Source of the DNA: Myxococcales bacterium
GTDB taxonomy: Bacteria > Myxococcota_A > Polyangia > Haliangiales > Haliangiaceae
Length of the DNA stretch: 64,000 nt
Assembly: GCA_947483555.1 (NCBI GenBank)
Contig: CANKMW010000007.1
Location: 1-64,000 of the forward strand
Direction of reading: 5' to 3'
Shown piece after piece: positions 56,838-64,000 of this stretch. A model generated the notes under the pieces. It ran no database searches, was not told where the DNA came from, and was given only the letters and a program-made list of their open reading frames with translations. Made by a program: the position numbers and the translations under genes. The first letter of the stretch is position 1, and every line of letters begins with the position of its first letter.

Positions 56838-57971
56838 TCACGCACAGGCGGCGAGCAAGGCCGGTCCCCATTCGGCGACCCGCCACCGGCGCAGCCCCTC
56901 GACGGCGGCGAGCTCCTCGAGCGTTCGCGGACCGGCGTCGGCGAGGCGCTCGACGAGGCGCTGGGGCATGACGATCGACGCCTCGAGCTGCGAACGCACC
57001 GCCTGGTCGCCGCGCCAGGCGCGCAGCGCTTCGACGCGTCGGCGGGCCGCCGCCGAGACCGACGGTCGCTCGCCGTGATCGCGGTCGGGCAGCTGGTCCT
57101 CGGGCAGCGCCAGGCCGCGCTGGATGGCGGCGAAGACCACCTCGACCTCGCCGCCCAGCCGCGAATACGAGGCCAGCGCGTCCGCCACGTCGTCGACGGT
57201 CGCCGGCGGCGCCGCGGCCAGCGCCAGCAGCGCCTCGGCGGCGACGATCTTGAACGGCGGCCGGTCGGCGGCGAACGCGCGCTCCTCGCGCCAGACGTAC
57301 AGCTCGCGCAGCACGGCCTGGTTGCGTCGCGCCAGCTTTGCCGACCCCTTGATGCGGCGAAACCCGTCGGCGCCGGTGCGCTTCTCGACCGGGGCCAGGT
57401 TGGCCAGCGCCTCGAACTCCTCGCGCGCCCAGGCGGTGCGACCGGCGGCGGCCAGCCGGTCGGTCAGCCGGGACGCCAGCGCCATCAGGTGCTGGACGTC
57501 GGCCAGCGCGTAGGCCTCCTGCTTGGGCGACAGCGGGCGTCGTGACCAGTCGTCGCGCTGACTGCTCTTGCTGAGCTCGACGCCCAGCTCGTTGCGGACC
57601 AGGGCCTGCAGCCCGACCTCGGTGTCGCCCAGCAGGCGGGCGGCGATCGAGGTGTCGAACAGGGTGCGGAACGAGAAGCCGAAGTCACGCCGCAGCGAGG
57701 TCACGTCGTTGTCGCCGCCGTGCAGGACCTTGAGCACGGTGCCGTCGGCGAAGATGGGCGCCAGCGGTGCCAGATCACGCAACGCCAGCGGATCGACCAG
57801 CCACGAGTCACCGCCGAACGCGGTCAGCTGGATCAGGCACACCTGCTCGGTGTAGTGGTGCAGGCTGTCGGCCTCGGTATCGATCCCGATCGCCCGGCAC
57901 CCGGACAGCACGTCGACCAGGTCGAGCAGCTGGTCGGCGGTACGAATCCAGGGGCCAGGAGCGGAATCCAC
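56838..57971 (-). CDS. rnd: Ribonuclease D-like 3'-5' exonuclease with HRDC domain
   Basis: 377 residues from GTG 57971, close to E. coli RNase D length; an upstream ATG at 58079 would add 36 poorly structured residues. DEDDy motifs are complete: IGIDTEAD (Exo I), LHGGDNDV (Exo II) and YALADVQHL (Exo III). HRDC-like regions follow (FRRIKGSAKLARRNQAVLRELYVWREERA and, at the end, AVEGLRRWRVAEWG). It trims tRNA and small RNA 3' ends. Confidence 0.93.
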   Translation of the reverse strand: MDSAPGPWIRTADQLLDLVDVLSGCRAIGIDTEADSLHHYTEQVCLIQLTAFGGDSWLVDPLALRDLAPLAPIFADGTVLKVLHGGDNDVTSLRRDFGFSFRTLFDTSIAARLLGDTEVGLQALVRNELGVELSKSSQRDDWSRRPLSPKQEAYALADVQHLMALASRLTDRLAAAGRTAWAREEFEALANLAPVEKRTGADGFRRIKGSAKLARRNQAVLRELYVWREERAFAADRPPFKIVAAEALLALAAAPPATVDDVADALASYSRLGGEVEVVFAAIQRGLALPEDQLPDRDHGERPSVSAAARRRVEALRAWRGDQAVRSQLEASIVMPQRLVERLADAGPRTLEELAAVEGLRRWRVAEWGPALLAACA

Positions 57972-58106
57972 GGCCCACCATAACAGCCGGCCCGCGTCGC
58001 GACGGCCACCGCCGTGACGGAACGGGTGCGGTCCGGACACTGACCCGGTCGAGGCCATGCGCGATCCACCGTCGTCCACGCCGTCGCTGCCGGTGCCGCC
58101 GCCGGC

Positions 58107-60167
58107 CTACATCGGGGCCAGGATGCGCGCCGACTGGGCCGGCACCCGGACCTGCACCGCGCCGCCGGCGCCGACCGTGAACGTCAGGCCGTCGGAGCCG
58201 GGGGCCAGGTCGCGCAGCACCGTGCCGGGTGCGAACGACGACACCAGACAGGCGCCGCCGTCGGCGACCGGCGCGCACGCCTCGCTGTCCTGCAGCGAGG
58301 TGTTGAGCACCACCAGCAGCTTGTCATCGGACGCCACGCGCTCGAACCCGAACACCCCGGCGTCGCGACGCGGGCCCGGCACCGTCGTCGACCACTTCAT
58401 CTCGACGGTGCCGCGGCGCAGCGCCGACCGCACCTTGCGCAGCGCGATCAGATCGCGGACCAGCGCGAACTGCGCGTGGCTGGTGTCGAAGGGCGCGAAG
58501 CCCCGCGCCGGGTTGCCGCGCCACATGTCCTCGCGGTTGGCCGGATCGACGCCACCGGCGAACGCCTGCTCGGTGCCGTAGTACAGGCACGGGATGCCAT
58601 CCCAGGTCATCAGGTAGAACAGCGCCGCGCGCAGGGCGCCCTCGGAGGTCTCCTCGAACAGGAAGCGCGGTAGATCGTGGTTGTCGAGGAAGCCGACGGT
58701 CACCTGCTGCGGAGGCAGGCCGATGCCGCCGTTGGCCGAGGTCGCGTGCGGGGTCCCGCCGTGCGTCGGTCCGGCCGGGTAGCCATTCTGCTGGCAGAAG
58801 GCGTCGGTCGGGTTGCGGCCGACGCGGCTGTTGTACAGACACTCGATGTTGCGGGTCGGGGCGTCGAGCTTGAACACGTTCTCGATGACCCGGTAGTACT
58901 GGCTGAAGTAGAACACCGAGTCGAAGCGCCCGAAGCCGCCGGCGGCGTCGGTGCCGCCCTTGGTGTAGGCGCCGATCAGCTCGTCGTTGCCGTCGAAGGC
59001 CTCGCCGAAGATGAAGAAGTTCTCCTTGCCGAGGCTGGCCGCCTTGGCCCGCATGCGATCGGTGAACAGACCCCAGAAGCCGCGCACGTTGGGCGCCACG
59101 TCGGGTCGATCGATGTGCTTGACGGTGTCGATGCGGAAGCCGTCGAAGTCGGCGACCTCGATCCAGTACTCGAAGGATCGGGTCAGCGCCTCGGCGACGT
59201 CGGGGTTGTCGGTGTCGAGATCCTTCAGCCCGCCGGGAAAGTCGCCGAGCGTCTCCTGCTCGCGCACGAACTCGCGCGAGTAATCGTTCTCGTGCCACCA
59301 CACGTAGACCCGCCCCATGCGGTTGTACCAGGTCTGGTCGTCGAACCACGGCTTGTCGTCGGGCCAGCCGAACCAGTCCGGCGGCCGCGGCGGCGGCACC
59401 CGGTTGGACTCCGGCCAGTCGGTGAAGCGGACGTCGGCGGGCCCCGAGAAGCCGAGCGAGCTCCAGCCCTGGACGCCGCGCGGATCGTACTCGGGATCCC
59501 ACTCGATGATGCGCTCGAGGTAGTCCTTGCCCTGCTCGCAGTAGATGCGCTCGTCGTCGCTGCACTCGGTGGCCCGGCCCGGGTTGGCGCAGATCTGCAC
59601 GCAGGTGTGCGACAGGCCGCCGCCCGACAACCAGTCGTCGGGCTGACCGTTGCCGTTGATGTCGTAGAAGAACAGCTGGCCGACGTGGTTGGTGACCACG
59701 TCGAGGATCACCTTCATGCCGCGGGCGTGGGCGCCGGCGGTGAGCTCGCGCAGCTTGTAGAGGTCGCCGAAATGCGGATTGGGACGCAAGAAGTCCTGCG
59801 TCCAGTAGCCGTGGTAGCTGGCGAAGCCGGCGTCCTCCTCGGTGTTCTTGACCACCGGCGAGATCCACAGCGCGGTCACGCCCAGCGAGTCGAGGTAGCC
59901 GAGCTGGTCGATGATCCCCTGCCAGTCGCCGCCGTGATAGCGGCCCGGGATCGAGGGCGCGATGTTGAAATCGTTGTTGGGATCGCCGTTGGCGAACCGA
60001 TCGACGACGATCTGGTAGATGACCTCGTCGCGCCAGTCGTCGCCCTGGTTGGACACGTGGGGCAGATCGGCGGGGTGATCCTCGCCCGACGCCGCGCCAC
60101 AGGCGACCGCCGAGGTCGAGGCCGAGATGGCGACCGAGGCGAGCGCGAACAGGTTGCTGCGGTTCAT
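58107..60167 (-). CDS. GH13 alpha-amylase-family lipoprotein
   Basis: 686 residues. The signal ends in AVAC (about C23) so it is probably envelope-anchored. GH13 motifs: VIYQIVVDRFANGD, VTNHV (region I), GFRIDTVKHI (nucleophile Asp about 342), FGEAFDG (acid Glu about 389) and LDNHDLPRF (about 496), with a C-terminal beta domain. It should cleave alpha-1,4-glucans or cyclodextrins. It is encoded 9 bp downstream of the LamB-like porin and probably degrades the sugars that porin takes up. Confidence 0.94.
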   Translation of the reverse strand: MNRSNLFALASVAISASTSAVACGAASGEDHPADLPHVSNQGDDWRDEVIYQIVVDRFANGDPNNDFNIAPSIPGRYHGGDWQGIIDQLGYLDSLGVTALWISPVVKNTEEDAGFASYHGYWTQDFLRPNPHFGDLYKLRELTAGAHARGMKVILDVVTNHVGQLFFYDINGNGQPDDWLSGGGLSHTCVQICANPGRATECSDDERIYCEQGKDYLERIIEWDPEYDPRGVQGWSSLGFSGPADVRFTDWPESNRVPPPRPPDWFGWPDDKPWFDDQTWYNRMGRVYVWWHENDYSREFVREQETLGDFPGGLKDLDTDNPDVAEALTRSFEYWIEVADFDGFRIDTVKHIDRPDVAPNVRGFWGLFTDRMRAKAASLGKENFFIFGEAFDGNDELIGAYTKGGTDAAGGFGRFDSVFYFSQYYRVIENVFKLDAPTRNIECLYNSRVGRNPTDAFCQQNGYPAGPTHGGTPHATSANGGIGLPPQQVTVGFLDNHDLPRFLFEETSEGALRAALFYLMTWDGIPCLYYGTEQAFAGGVDPANREDMWRGNPARGFAPFDTSHAQFALVRDLIALRKVRSALRRGTVEMKWSTTVPGPRRDAGVFGFERVASDDKLLVVLNTSLQDSEACAPVADGGACLVSSFAPGTVLRDLAPGSDGLTFTVGAGGAVQVRVPAQSARILAPM

Positions 60168-60176
60168 GGCGGGCTC

Positions 60177-61736
60177 CTAGCGGTACGAGTTCGAATTGAA
60201 CCACCACTCGGCCTGGGCGCCGAGGAAATGCACCCAGGTGTGGGCCCGCCGCGGGTCGTCCTCGGCGTACAGCGCGAGCGCGCCGTCGCTGAGGTGGGCG
60301 GCGCGATAGACCAGGCGCAGCTGCGGTCGGTCGTAGGCCGAGCGCCCCATCGGCGACAGGGCCAGCATCGGCGCGATCGAGACCACGCCGGGATCAGCGG
60401 CCAGCTGCGTCGACGGCATCAGCCCGCGCGGGAAGCGGGCCTGATACGACAGATCGACGCCGGCGAACACACCCTCGTAGACGTGGGCCATCGGCCGCAC
60501 GTCGACGGCGTACTCCCAGCCATCATCCCGATCGCGGACGTTGGGGTCGGCGTCGACGAAGCGGCGACCGTAGGCCGCGAACAGGACGTGGCCCCAGCGA
60601 TCGTCCCAGTTGGCGCCCAGCCCGAGCACGATCTCGGAGGCGCGCGGATAGGTGCGCAGCATGGTGTCGAAGCCGAACGGCGGCGCCAGCTCGTCGAACG
60701 CGGCCAGGCCCTTCGACCAGCGCGCGAACAGGTTGGCGTGGCGGCGGTAGCCGAGCCGGGCCGGGGCCAGGCCCCACACCCCGGCCTGGGCGCCGATGGT
60801 GGTGCCCCAGTCGCGCGGCAACGCCTCGGGACTGGCGTCGTCACGCAGGCGGGTGCCCGACGGCAGGCCCTGCAGCTCGGCGTGGAGCTTGAACTTGGCG
60901 TTGAGCTCGGCGGGGTCGGATTCAGCGTAGTAGGTCGCGCTCGCGCTGCCGATGGTGCGCTGGCGATCGAGCTGGACCACGGTGGTCGCGCCCAGCTCGG
61001 GGTCGGCGATGTCGCGCTCCTGGTACTGGAAGTCGTCGAGCAGGCGGTTGACGCCGCCATGCGCGGCGATCTCGAGCGCGCCCTTGCGCGTGCGGACGCC
61101 GGCCCCGATCGTGTTCTGATTGTCGAGCGGCCAGTAATCGAACAGGTACAGATCGTCGCCGCGGTACATGCGCGAGCCGACCCACAGCGTGGTGCCGTCG
61201 TCGAAGCCGGCCTCGGCGAAGAAGTTGCGCAGCGCCGGCTGGGCGTCGAACTCGCCGGTGTCGTGGAACAGCGTGTCGCCGAACGCCAGCGTGACCACCG
61301 TGCGCACCAGCGCCCCGTTGCGGGCCCGTAGCCCGTACGAGAAGTCGAGCTCGAGGTAGCTCTTCTCGACGATGCGGGGCCCGAACCCGACCACCGCGAT
61401 CGGCTGGGGGCGACCGCCGCGCAGATCGGTCCCGGCCAGGATGCGGCCGTAGGAACCGAAGCGGAAGCCGGTGTCGGGATCGGAGGCCGCCTGGCCAGCG
61501 GCGTCCGGCAACCGCTCCACGGTGGCGAGGCGTTGCTCCTGCGCGGCGAGCTGGGCCCGCAGCGCGGCGAGATCGTCGGCCGGCGGTGGCGGCGGCGGTT
61601 CGGGCCGACGCGCCGCCTCGGTGTCATCGGGTACGGCTTCGGTCGGCGGTTGGGCCGGATCGGCGGGTTGCGCGACCACGGGTGCAGCGACCGCGACCAG
61701 GCCGAGCGCGATCACGACGACGGACGGCCGGAACAT
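60177..61736 (-). CDS. LamB/maltoporin-like outer-membrane porin
   Basis: 519 residues from ATG 61736. A signal peptide is followed by a Pro-rich stretch and a short coiled coil (LAALRAQLAAQEQRLATVERL), then a beta-barrel with FRFGSYGRILAGTD, DLYLFDYWPLDNQNTIGAG and repeated aromatic strands, ending EWWFNSNSYR as expected for a terminal barrel strand. The pattern (coiled coil, FGSYGR, VGSRMY) resembles the maltoporin/carbohydrate porin family. It forms an operon with the GH13 lipoprotein downstream. Confidence 0.85.
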   Translation of the reverse strand: MFRPSVVVIALGLVAVAAPVVAQPADPAQPPTEAVPDDTEAARRPEPPPPPPADDLAALRAQLAAQEQRLATVERLPDAAGQAASDPDTGFRFGSYGRILAGTDLRGGRPQPIAVVGFGPRIVEKSYLELDFSYGLRARNGALVRTVVTLAFGDTLFHDTGEFDAQPALRNFFAEAGFDDGTTLWVGSRMYRGDDLYLFDYWPLDNQNTIGAGVRTRKGALEIAAHGGVNRLLDDFQYQERDIADPELGATTVVQLDRQRTIGSASATYYAESDPAELNAKFKLHAELQGLPSGTRLRDDASPEALPRDWGTTIGAQAGVWGLAPARLGYRRHANLFARWSKGLAAFDELAPPFGFDTMLRTYPRASEIVLGLGANWDDRWGHVLFAAYGRRFVDADPNVRDRDDGWEYAVDVRPMAHVYEGVFAGVDLSYQARFPRGLMPSTQLAADPGVVSIAPMLALSPMGRSAYDRPQLRLVYRAAHLSDGALALYAEDDPRRAHTWVHFLGAQAEWWFNSNSYR

Positions 61737-61850
61737 CTCCGGCCGGATGAGCACGAATCGTGCCCGGGGTGAACGGCGCCCAGGGGCGGCGCCATGTAAT
61801 GAGAAGCTGAACCGCGGCGACATCAGACGTTGCCGAGCCTGCCTGACCCT

Positions 61851-61867
61851 CGTTGCGATTGGCAACG
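61851..61867. promoter_or_regulatory. Putative operator palindrome in the divergent sugar promoter
   Basis: CGTTGC-GATTG-GCAACG: perfect 6-bp arms with a 5-bp spacer, midway between the divergent porin and GH13 genes (starts at 61736 and 61957). Size and symmetry fit a repressor or activator half-site pair, possibly for a sugar-responsive regulator. No regulator gene is in view. Confidence 0.45.
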
Positions 61868-61937
61868 GACCTGGGGCGCTTCACCTCGGCGACGGCCGCA
61901 AGATCCCGAATCAGTGGAGCGCGGCGCTGGGCTATCC

Positions 61938-61953
61938 TGGCACGTGGCTTGAT
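61938..61953 (+). promoter_or_regulatory. Near-consensus sigma54-like promoter
   Basis: TGGCACGTGGCTTGAT matches the sigma54 -24/-12 consensus (TGGCACG-N4-TTGCW) at every position but one, where the -12 GC reads GA. It ends 3 bp before ATG 61957. If it is used, transcription would begin about at 61963 and translation would have to start at ATG 61966 or later. The mismatch is in a critical base, so activity is uncertain. Confidence 0.3.
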
Positions 61954-61956
61954 CAA

Positions 61957-63885
61957 ATGAGGTTCATGCGCCGCCCGCCCTCCGTGCTCGTTGCGATCCT
62001 GGCGCTGACCTGCGCCGCGTGTCCGGGCGAGCAGAGCCCCGGCGATGACGACGACGTCGGCGTCGACGCTGGCACCGATGCCGATCCCGATGCGCCGCCG
62101 CCGCAGGTGTGCGCCAACCCGATCCCGAGCTGCACGTACACGTTCCGCTACAGCGGCGCGGGCGGCGCCGTGGTCCTGCGCGGCGACTTCGCGGCCGACG
62201 GATGGACCACCGGCGTGCCCATGACCCGGGTCGGCAGCGCCTGGGAAGCGACCATCACCGTCGCCGATCAACAGGTCGTGGTCTACAAGCTGGTCGTCGA
62301 CGGCAGCTGGCAGGCCGACCCCGGCAACCCGCGCGGCACGCCCGACGGCTACGGCGGCATGAACTCGGTGGTGCGCGTCGACTGCGATGACTGCCCGGCG
62401 CGAGCACCACTCGACTGGCGTGACGCGGTCCTCTACTTCGTGATGATCGACCGCTTCGCCAATGGCGATCCGGGCAACGACCTGCCGGTCGGCAACCTCG
62501 AGCCGCCGGCCGAGTACCAGGGCGGCGACTTCGCCGGCCTGCGCCAGAAGATCGAGAGCGGTTACTTCGAGTCGCTGGGCGTCAACACGCTGTGGCTGAC
62601 GTCGCCGATCGACAACGCCGACTTCCGCGGTCGCGGCACCGATGGCCACGACTACTCCGGGTACCACGGCTACTGGCCGCGCGACCTCGAGCGCGTCGAG
62701 AGTCGGATCGGCACCGAGGCCGAGCTGAAGGCGGTGATCGACGCTGCCCACGCCCGCGGCATCAACGTGATCCTCGACTACGTCATGAACCACGTCGCCG
62801 CGGACAGCCCGACGTACACCCAGAACCCGAGCTGGTTCTGGACCAACGACAACGGTCGCGGCGGCGACTGCATCTGCGGCGGCGGTTGTAGCTGGGACGA
62901 CGCCTGGGAGCGCAAGAAGTGCTGGTTCACGTCGTACCTGCCCGACTTCGACTTCCGCAACGGCGACGCCCGCCGCTACTCGGTGGCCAACGCCGTGATG
63001 TGGGCCAAGCGGCTGGGCGCCGACGGCTTTCGCCTCGACGCGGTCAAGCACATCGACGACGCCTGGCTCACCGACCTGCGCGGCCGCCTCGACGGCGAGG
63101 TCGAGTGGGATCAGGTCTTCTACCTGGTCGGCGAGACGTACACCGGCGATCGCGACCTCATCAAGTACTACGTCAACCCCACCACCATGCTCGACGGGCA
63201 GTTCGACTTCCCGCTGCGCGCCGAGCTGCTGTCCAAGATCCTGCGCCGGGCCGGCTCGATGACCGATCTGGCCGGGTTCCTGGCCACCAACGACACCTAC
63301 TATGGTGCCGGCGCCGTGATGTCGACCTTCATCGGCAACCACGACGTGCCGCGCACCATCCACATCGCCGAGGACTCACCGCTGTTCGGCGACTGGGACG
63401 ACGGCAAGGCGCAAGCGTGGAACAACCGGCCCGGCTTGCCGGCGTCGGCGAACCCGTTCGAGCGCATCGCCGTCGCCTACACGTTCCTCTACACCTCGCC
63501 CGGCGTACCGCTGGTCTACTACGGTGACGAGATCGGCTTGCCCGGCGGCGGCGATCCCGACAACCGCCGCTTCATGCAGTGGTCTGGCTACAGCGCGCCG
63601 CAGACCTTCCTGCGCGACCGCATCGCCCGCCTGGGCGTCATCCGCAAGGAGCACGCCGCGCTGCGCCGCGGCACCCGCATGGTGCTCGGCACCACCAGCC
63701 ACACCATGGTCTACCAGATGGTCACGGCCGGCGATCACGTCTTCGTCGCGCTCAACCGCGCTGACCAGCCGCAGCCGGCGCAGGGCCTGCCGGGCGGCAA
63801 CTACGAGGACCTGACCACCGGACAGATGATGAGCACACCGATCACGATCCCGCCCCGCACCGGCATGGTGCTGGTCCCGCGCTGA
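61957..63885 (+). CDS. GH13 alpha-amylase-family lipoprotein with N-terminal carbohydrate-binding-like domain
   Basis: 642 residues from ATG 61957 (ATG 61966, preceded by GAGG, is an equally good start). The lipobox is in LTCAAC. An acidic linker (DDDDVGVDAGTDADPDAP) leads to an E-set/CBM48-like beta domain (about residues 45-145). GH13 catalytic motifs: VMNHV, GFRLDAVKHID (nucleophile about 360), VGETYTG (acid about 393) and IGNHDVPR (about 461). It is transcribed divergently from the porin/GH13 pair and probably acts on the same glucans. Confidence 0.93.
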   Translation: MRFMRRPPSVLVAILALTCAACPGEQSPGDDDDVGVDAGTDADPDAPPPQVCANPIPSCTYTFRYSGAGGAVVLRGDFAADGWTTGVPMTRVGSAWEATITVADQQVVVYKLVVDGSWQADPGNPRGTPDGYGGMNSVVRVDCDDCPARAPLDWRDAVLYFVMIDRFANGDPGNDLPVGNLEPPAEYQGGDFAGLRQKIESGYFESLGVNTLWLTSPIDNADFRGRGTDGHDYSGYHGYWPRDLERVESRIGTEAELKAVIDAAHARGINVILDYVMNHVAADSPTYTQNPSWFWTNDNGRGGDCICGGGCSWDDAWERKKCWFTSYLPDFDFRNGDARRYSVANAVMWAKRLGADGFRLDAVKHIDDAWLTDLRGRLDGEVEWDQVFYLVGETYTGDRDLIKYYVNPTTMLDGQFDFPLRAELLSKILRRAGSMTDLAGFLATNDTYYGAGAVMSTFIGNHDVPRTIHIAEDSPLFGDWDDGKAQAWNNRPGLPASANPFERIAVAYTFLYTSPGVPLVYYGDEIGLPGGGDPDNRRFMQWSGYSAPQTFLRDRIARLGVIRKEHAALRRGTRMVLGTTSHTMVYQMVTAGDHVFVALNRADQPQPAQGLPGGNYEDLTTGQMMSTPITIPPRTGMVLVPR

Positions 63886-63906
63886 CGGCGCTGACGGCCA
63901 GCGGCT

Positions 63907-64000
63907 TCAGATCGTGACCATCACCTGGTAGACGCCATCACCGGAGGTCGCCGTCCCGGTGACGGTGGTCGTGCCCGGCGCCCGGTTGGTCATGCCGCCG
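63907..64000 (-). CDS. C-terminal end of an unknown gene (partial)
   Basis: On the minus strand an open frame runs from the window edge to TGA at 63907-63909, giving 30 residues ending SGDGVYQVMVTI. The Thr/Val/Gly pattern looks like the last strands of a beta-sandwich. Too short to identify. Convergent with the GH13 gene. Confidence 0.4.
   Translation of the reverse strand, partial: GGMTNRAPGTTTVTGTATSGDGVYQVMVTI

Overview
The window is 64 kb of very GC-rich bacterial DNA with tightly packed genes, many GTG or TTG starts and many lipoproteins. It also has eukaryote-like Ser/Thr kinases, including kinase-ATPase-TPR giants, sigma54-type regulators with FHA domains, and many secreted proteins with no recognised family. 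This combination points to a large-genome predatory or soil myxobacterium (Myxococcota, probably the Haliangiales/Kofleriaceae side). That assignment is inferred from gene content only. I saw no rRNA, tRNA or CRISPR array.

Left part (1-24.8 kb): the end of an IS630-type transposase and a short hexamer repeat, then a kinase-ATPase-TPR giant (235-3942, minus). Next come an M14 carboxypeptidase-like lipoprotein, a polytopic membrane protein, a papain-like peptidase with a C-terminal P domain, an SRAP/HMCES-like DNA-protein crosslink protein, an MscS channel fused to a cyclic-nucleotide-binding domain, several unassigned envelope proteins, an FHA-sigma54 activator, a HEAT protein with a Lys/Pro/Ala tail, a CoA-binding protein, a lipoprotein with a GspC-like end, a STAND ATPase with a C-terminal winged helix, a second type of Ser/Thr kinase, a short-chain dehydrogenase and an iron-type alcohol dehydrogenase.

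Middle part (25-41.7 kb): lspA and a TerC-family membrane protein overlap tail to tail. Downstream runs a same-strand series of a TerB-fused PPP phosphatase, a NadR-like P-loop ATPase, a free TerB-like protein and an M48 metallopeptidase carrying a TerB-like C-terminus, followed by a histidine kinase and response regulator. A paralogue of the first giant kinase (32697-36389) comes next. It is followed by a HIT protein, an HExxH lipoprotein, a LysM murein endopeptidase and an intact ruvC-ruvA-ruvB operon.

Right part (41.9-64 kb): a 2581-residue polymorphic-toxin-like protein starts just after ruvB. It has an N-terminal DUF4157/eCIS-core domain, hydrophobic segments, a putative His/Cys processing domain and a C-terminal PD-(D/E)XK-like nuclease. 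No eCIS structural gene and no obvious immunity gene lies beside it. Then come maf/yggS, a zinc-ribbon GYP-rich membrane protein, a proC/DUF167/kelch operon, a 176-bp MITE-like inverted-repeat element, RNase D, and a sugar locus (LamB-like porin plus lipoprotein GH13 amylase, with a second GH13 lipoprotein transcribed divergently).

The most unusual parts are the TerB/TerC-themed cluster, the orphan eCIS-core nuclease protein with nested palindromes upstream, the paired kinase-ATPase-TPR paralogues, and several non-coding repeats (58-bp tandem duplication, 176-bp MITE-like element, hexamer arrays).
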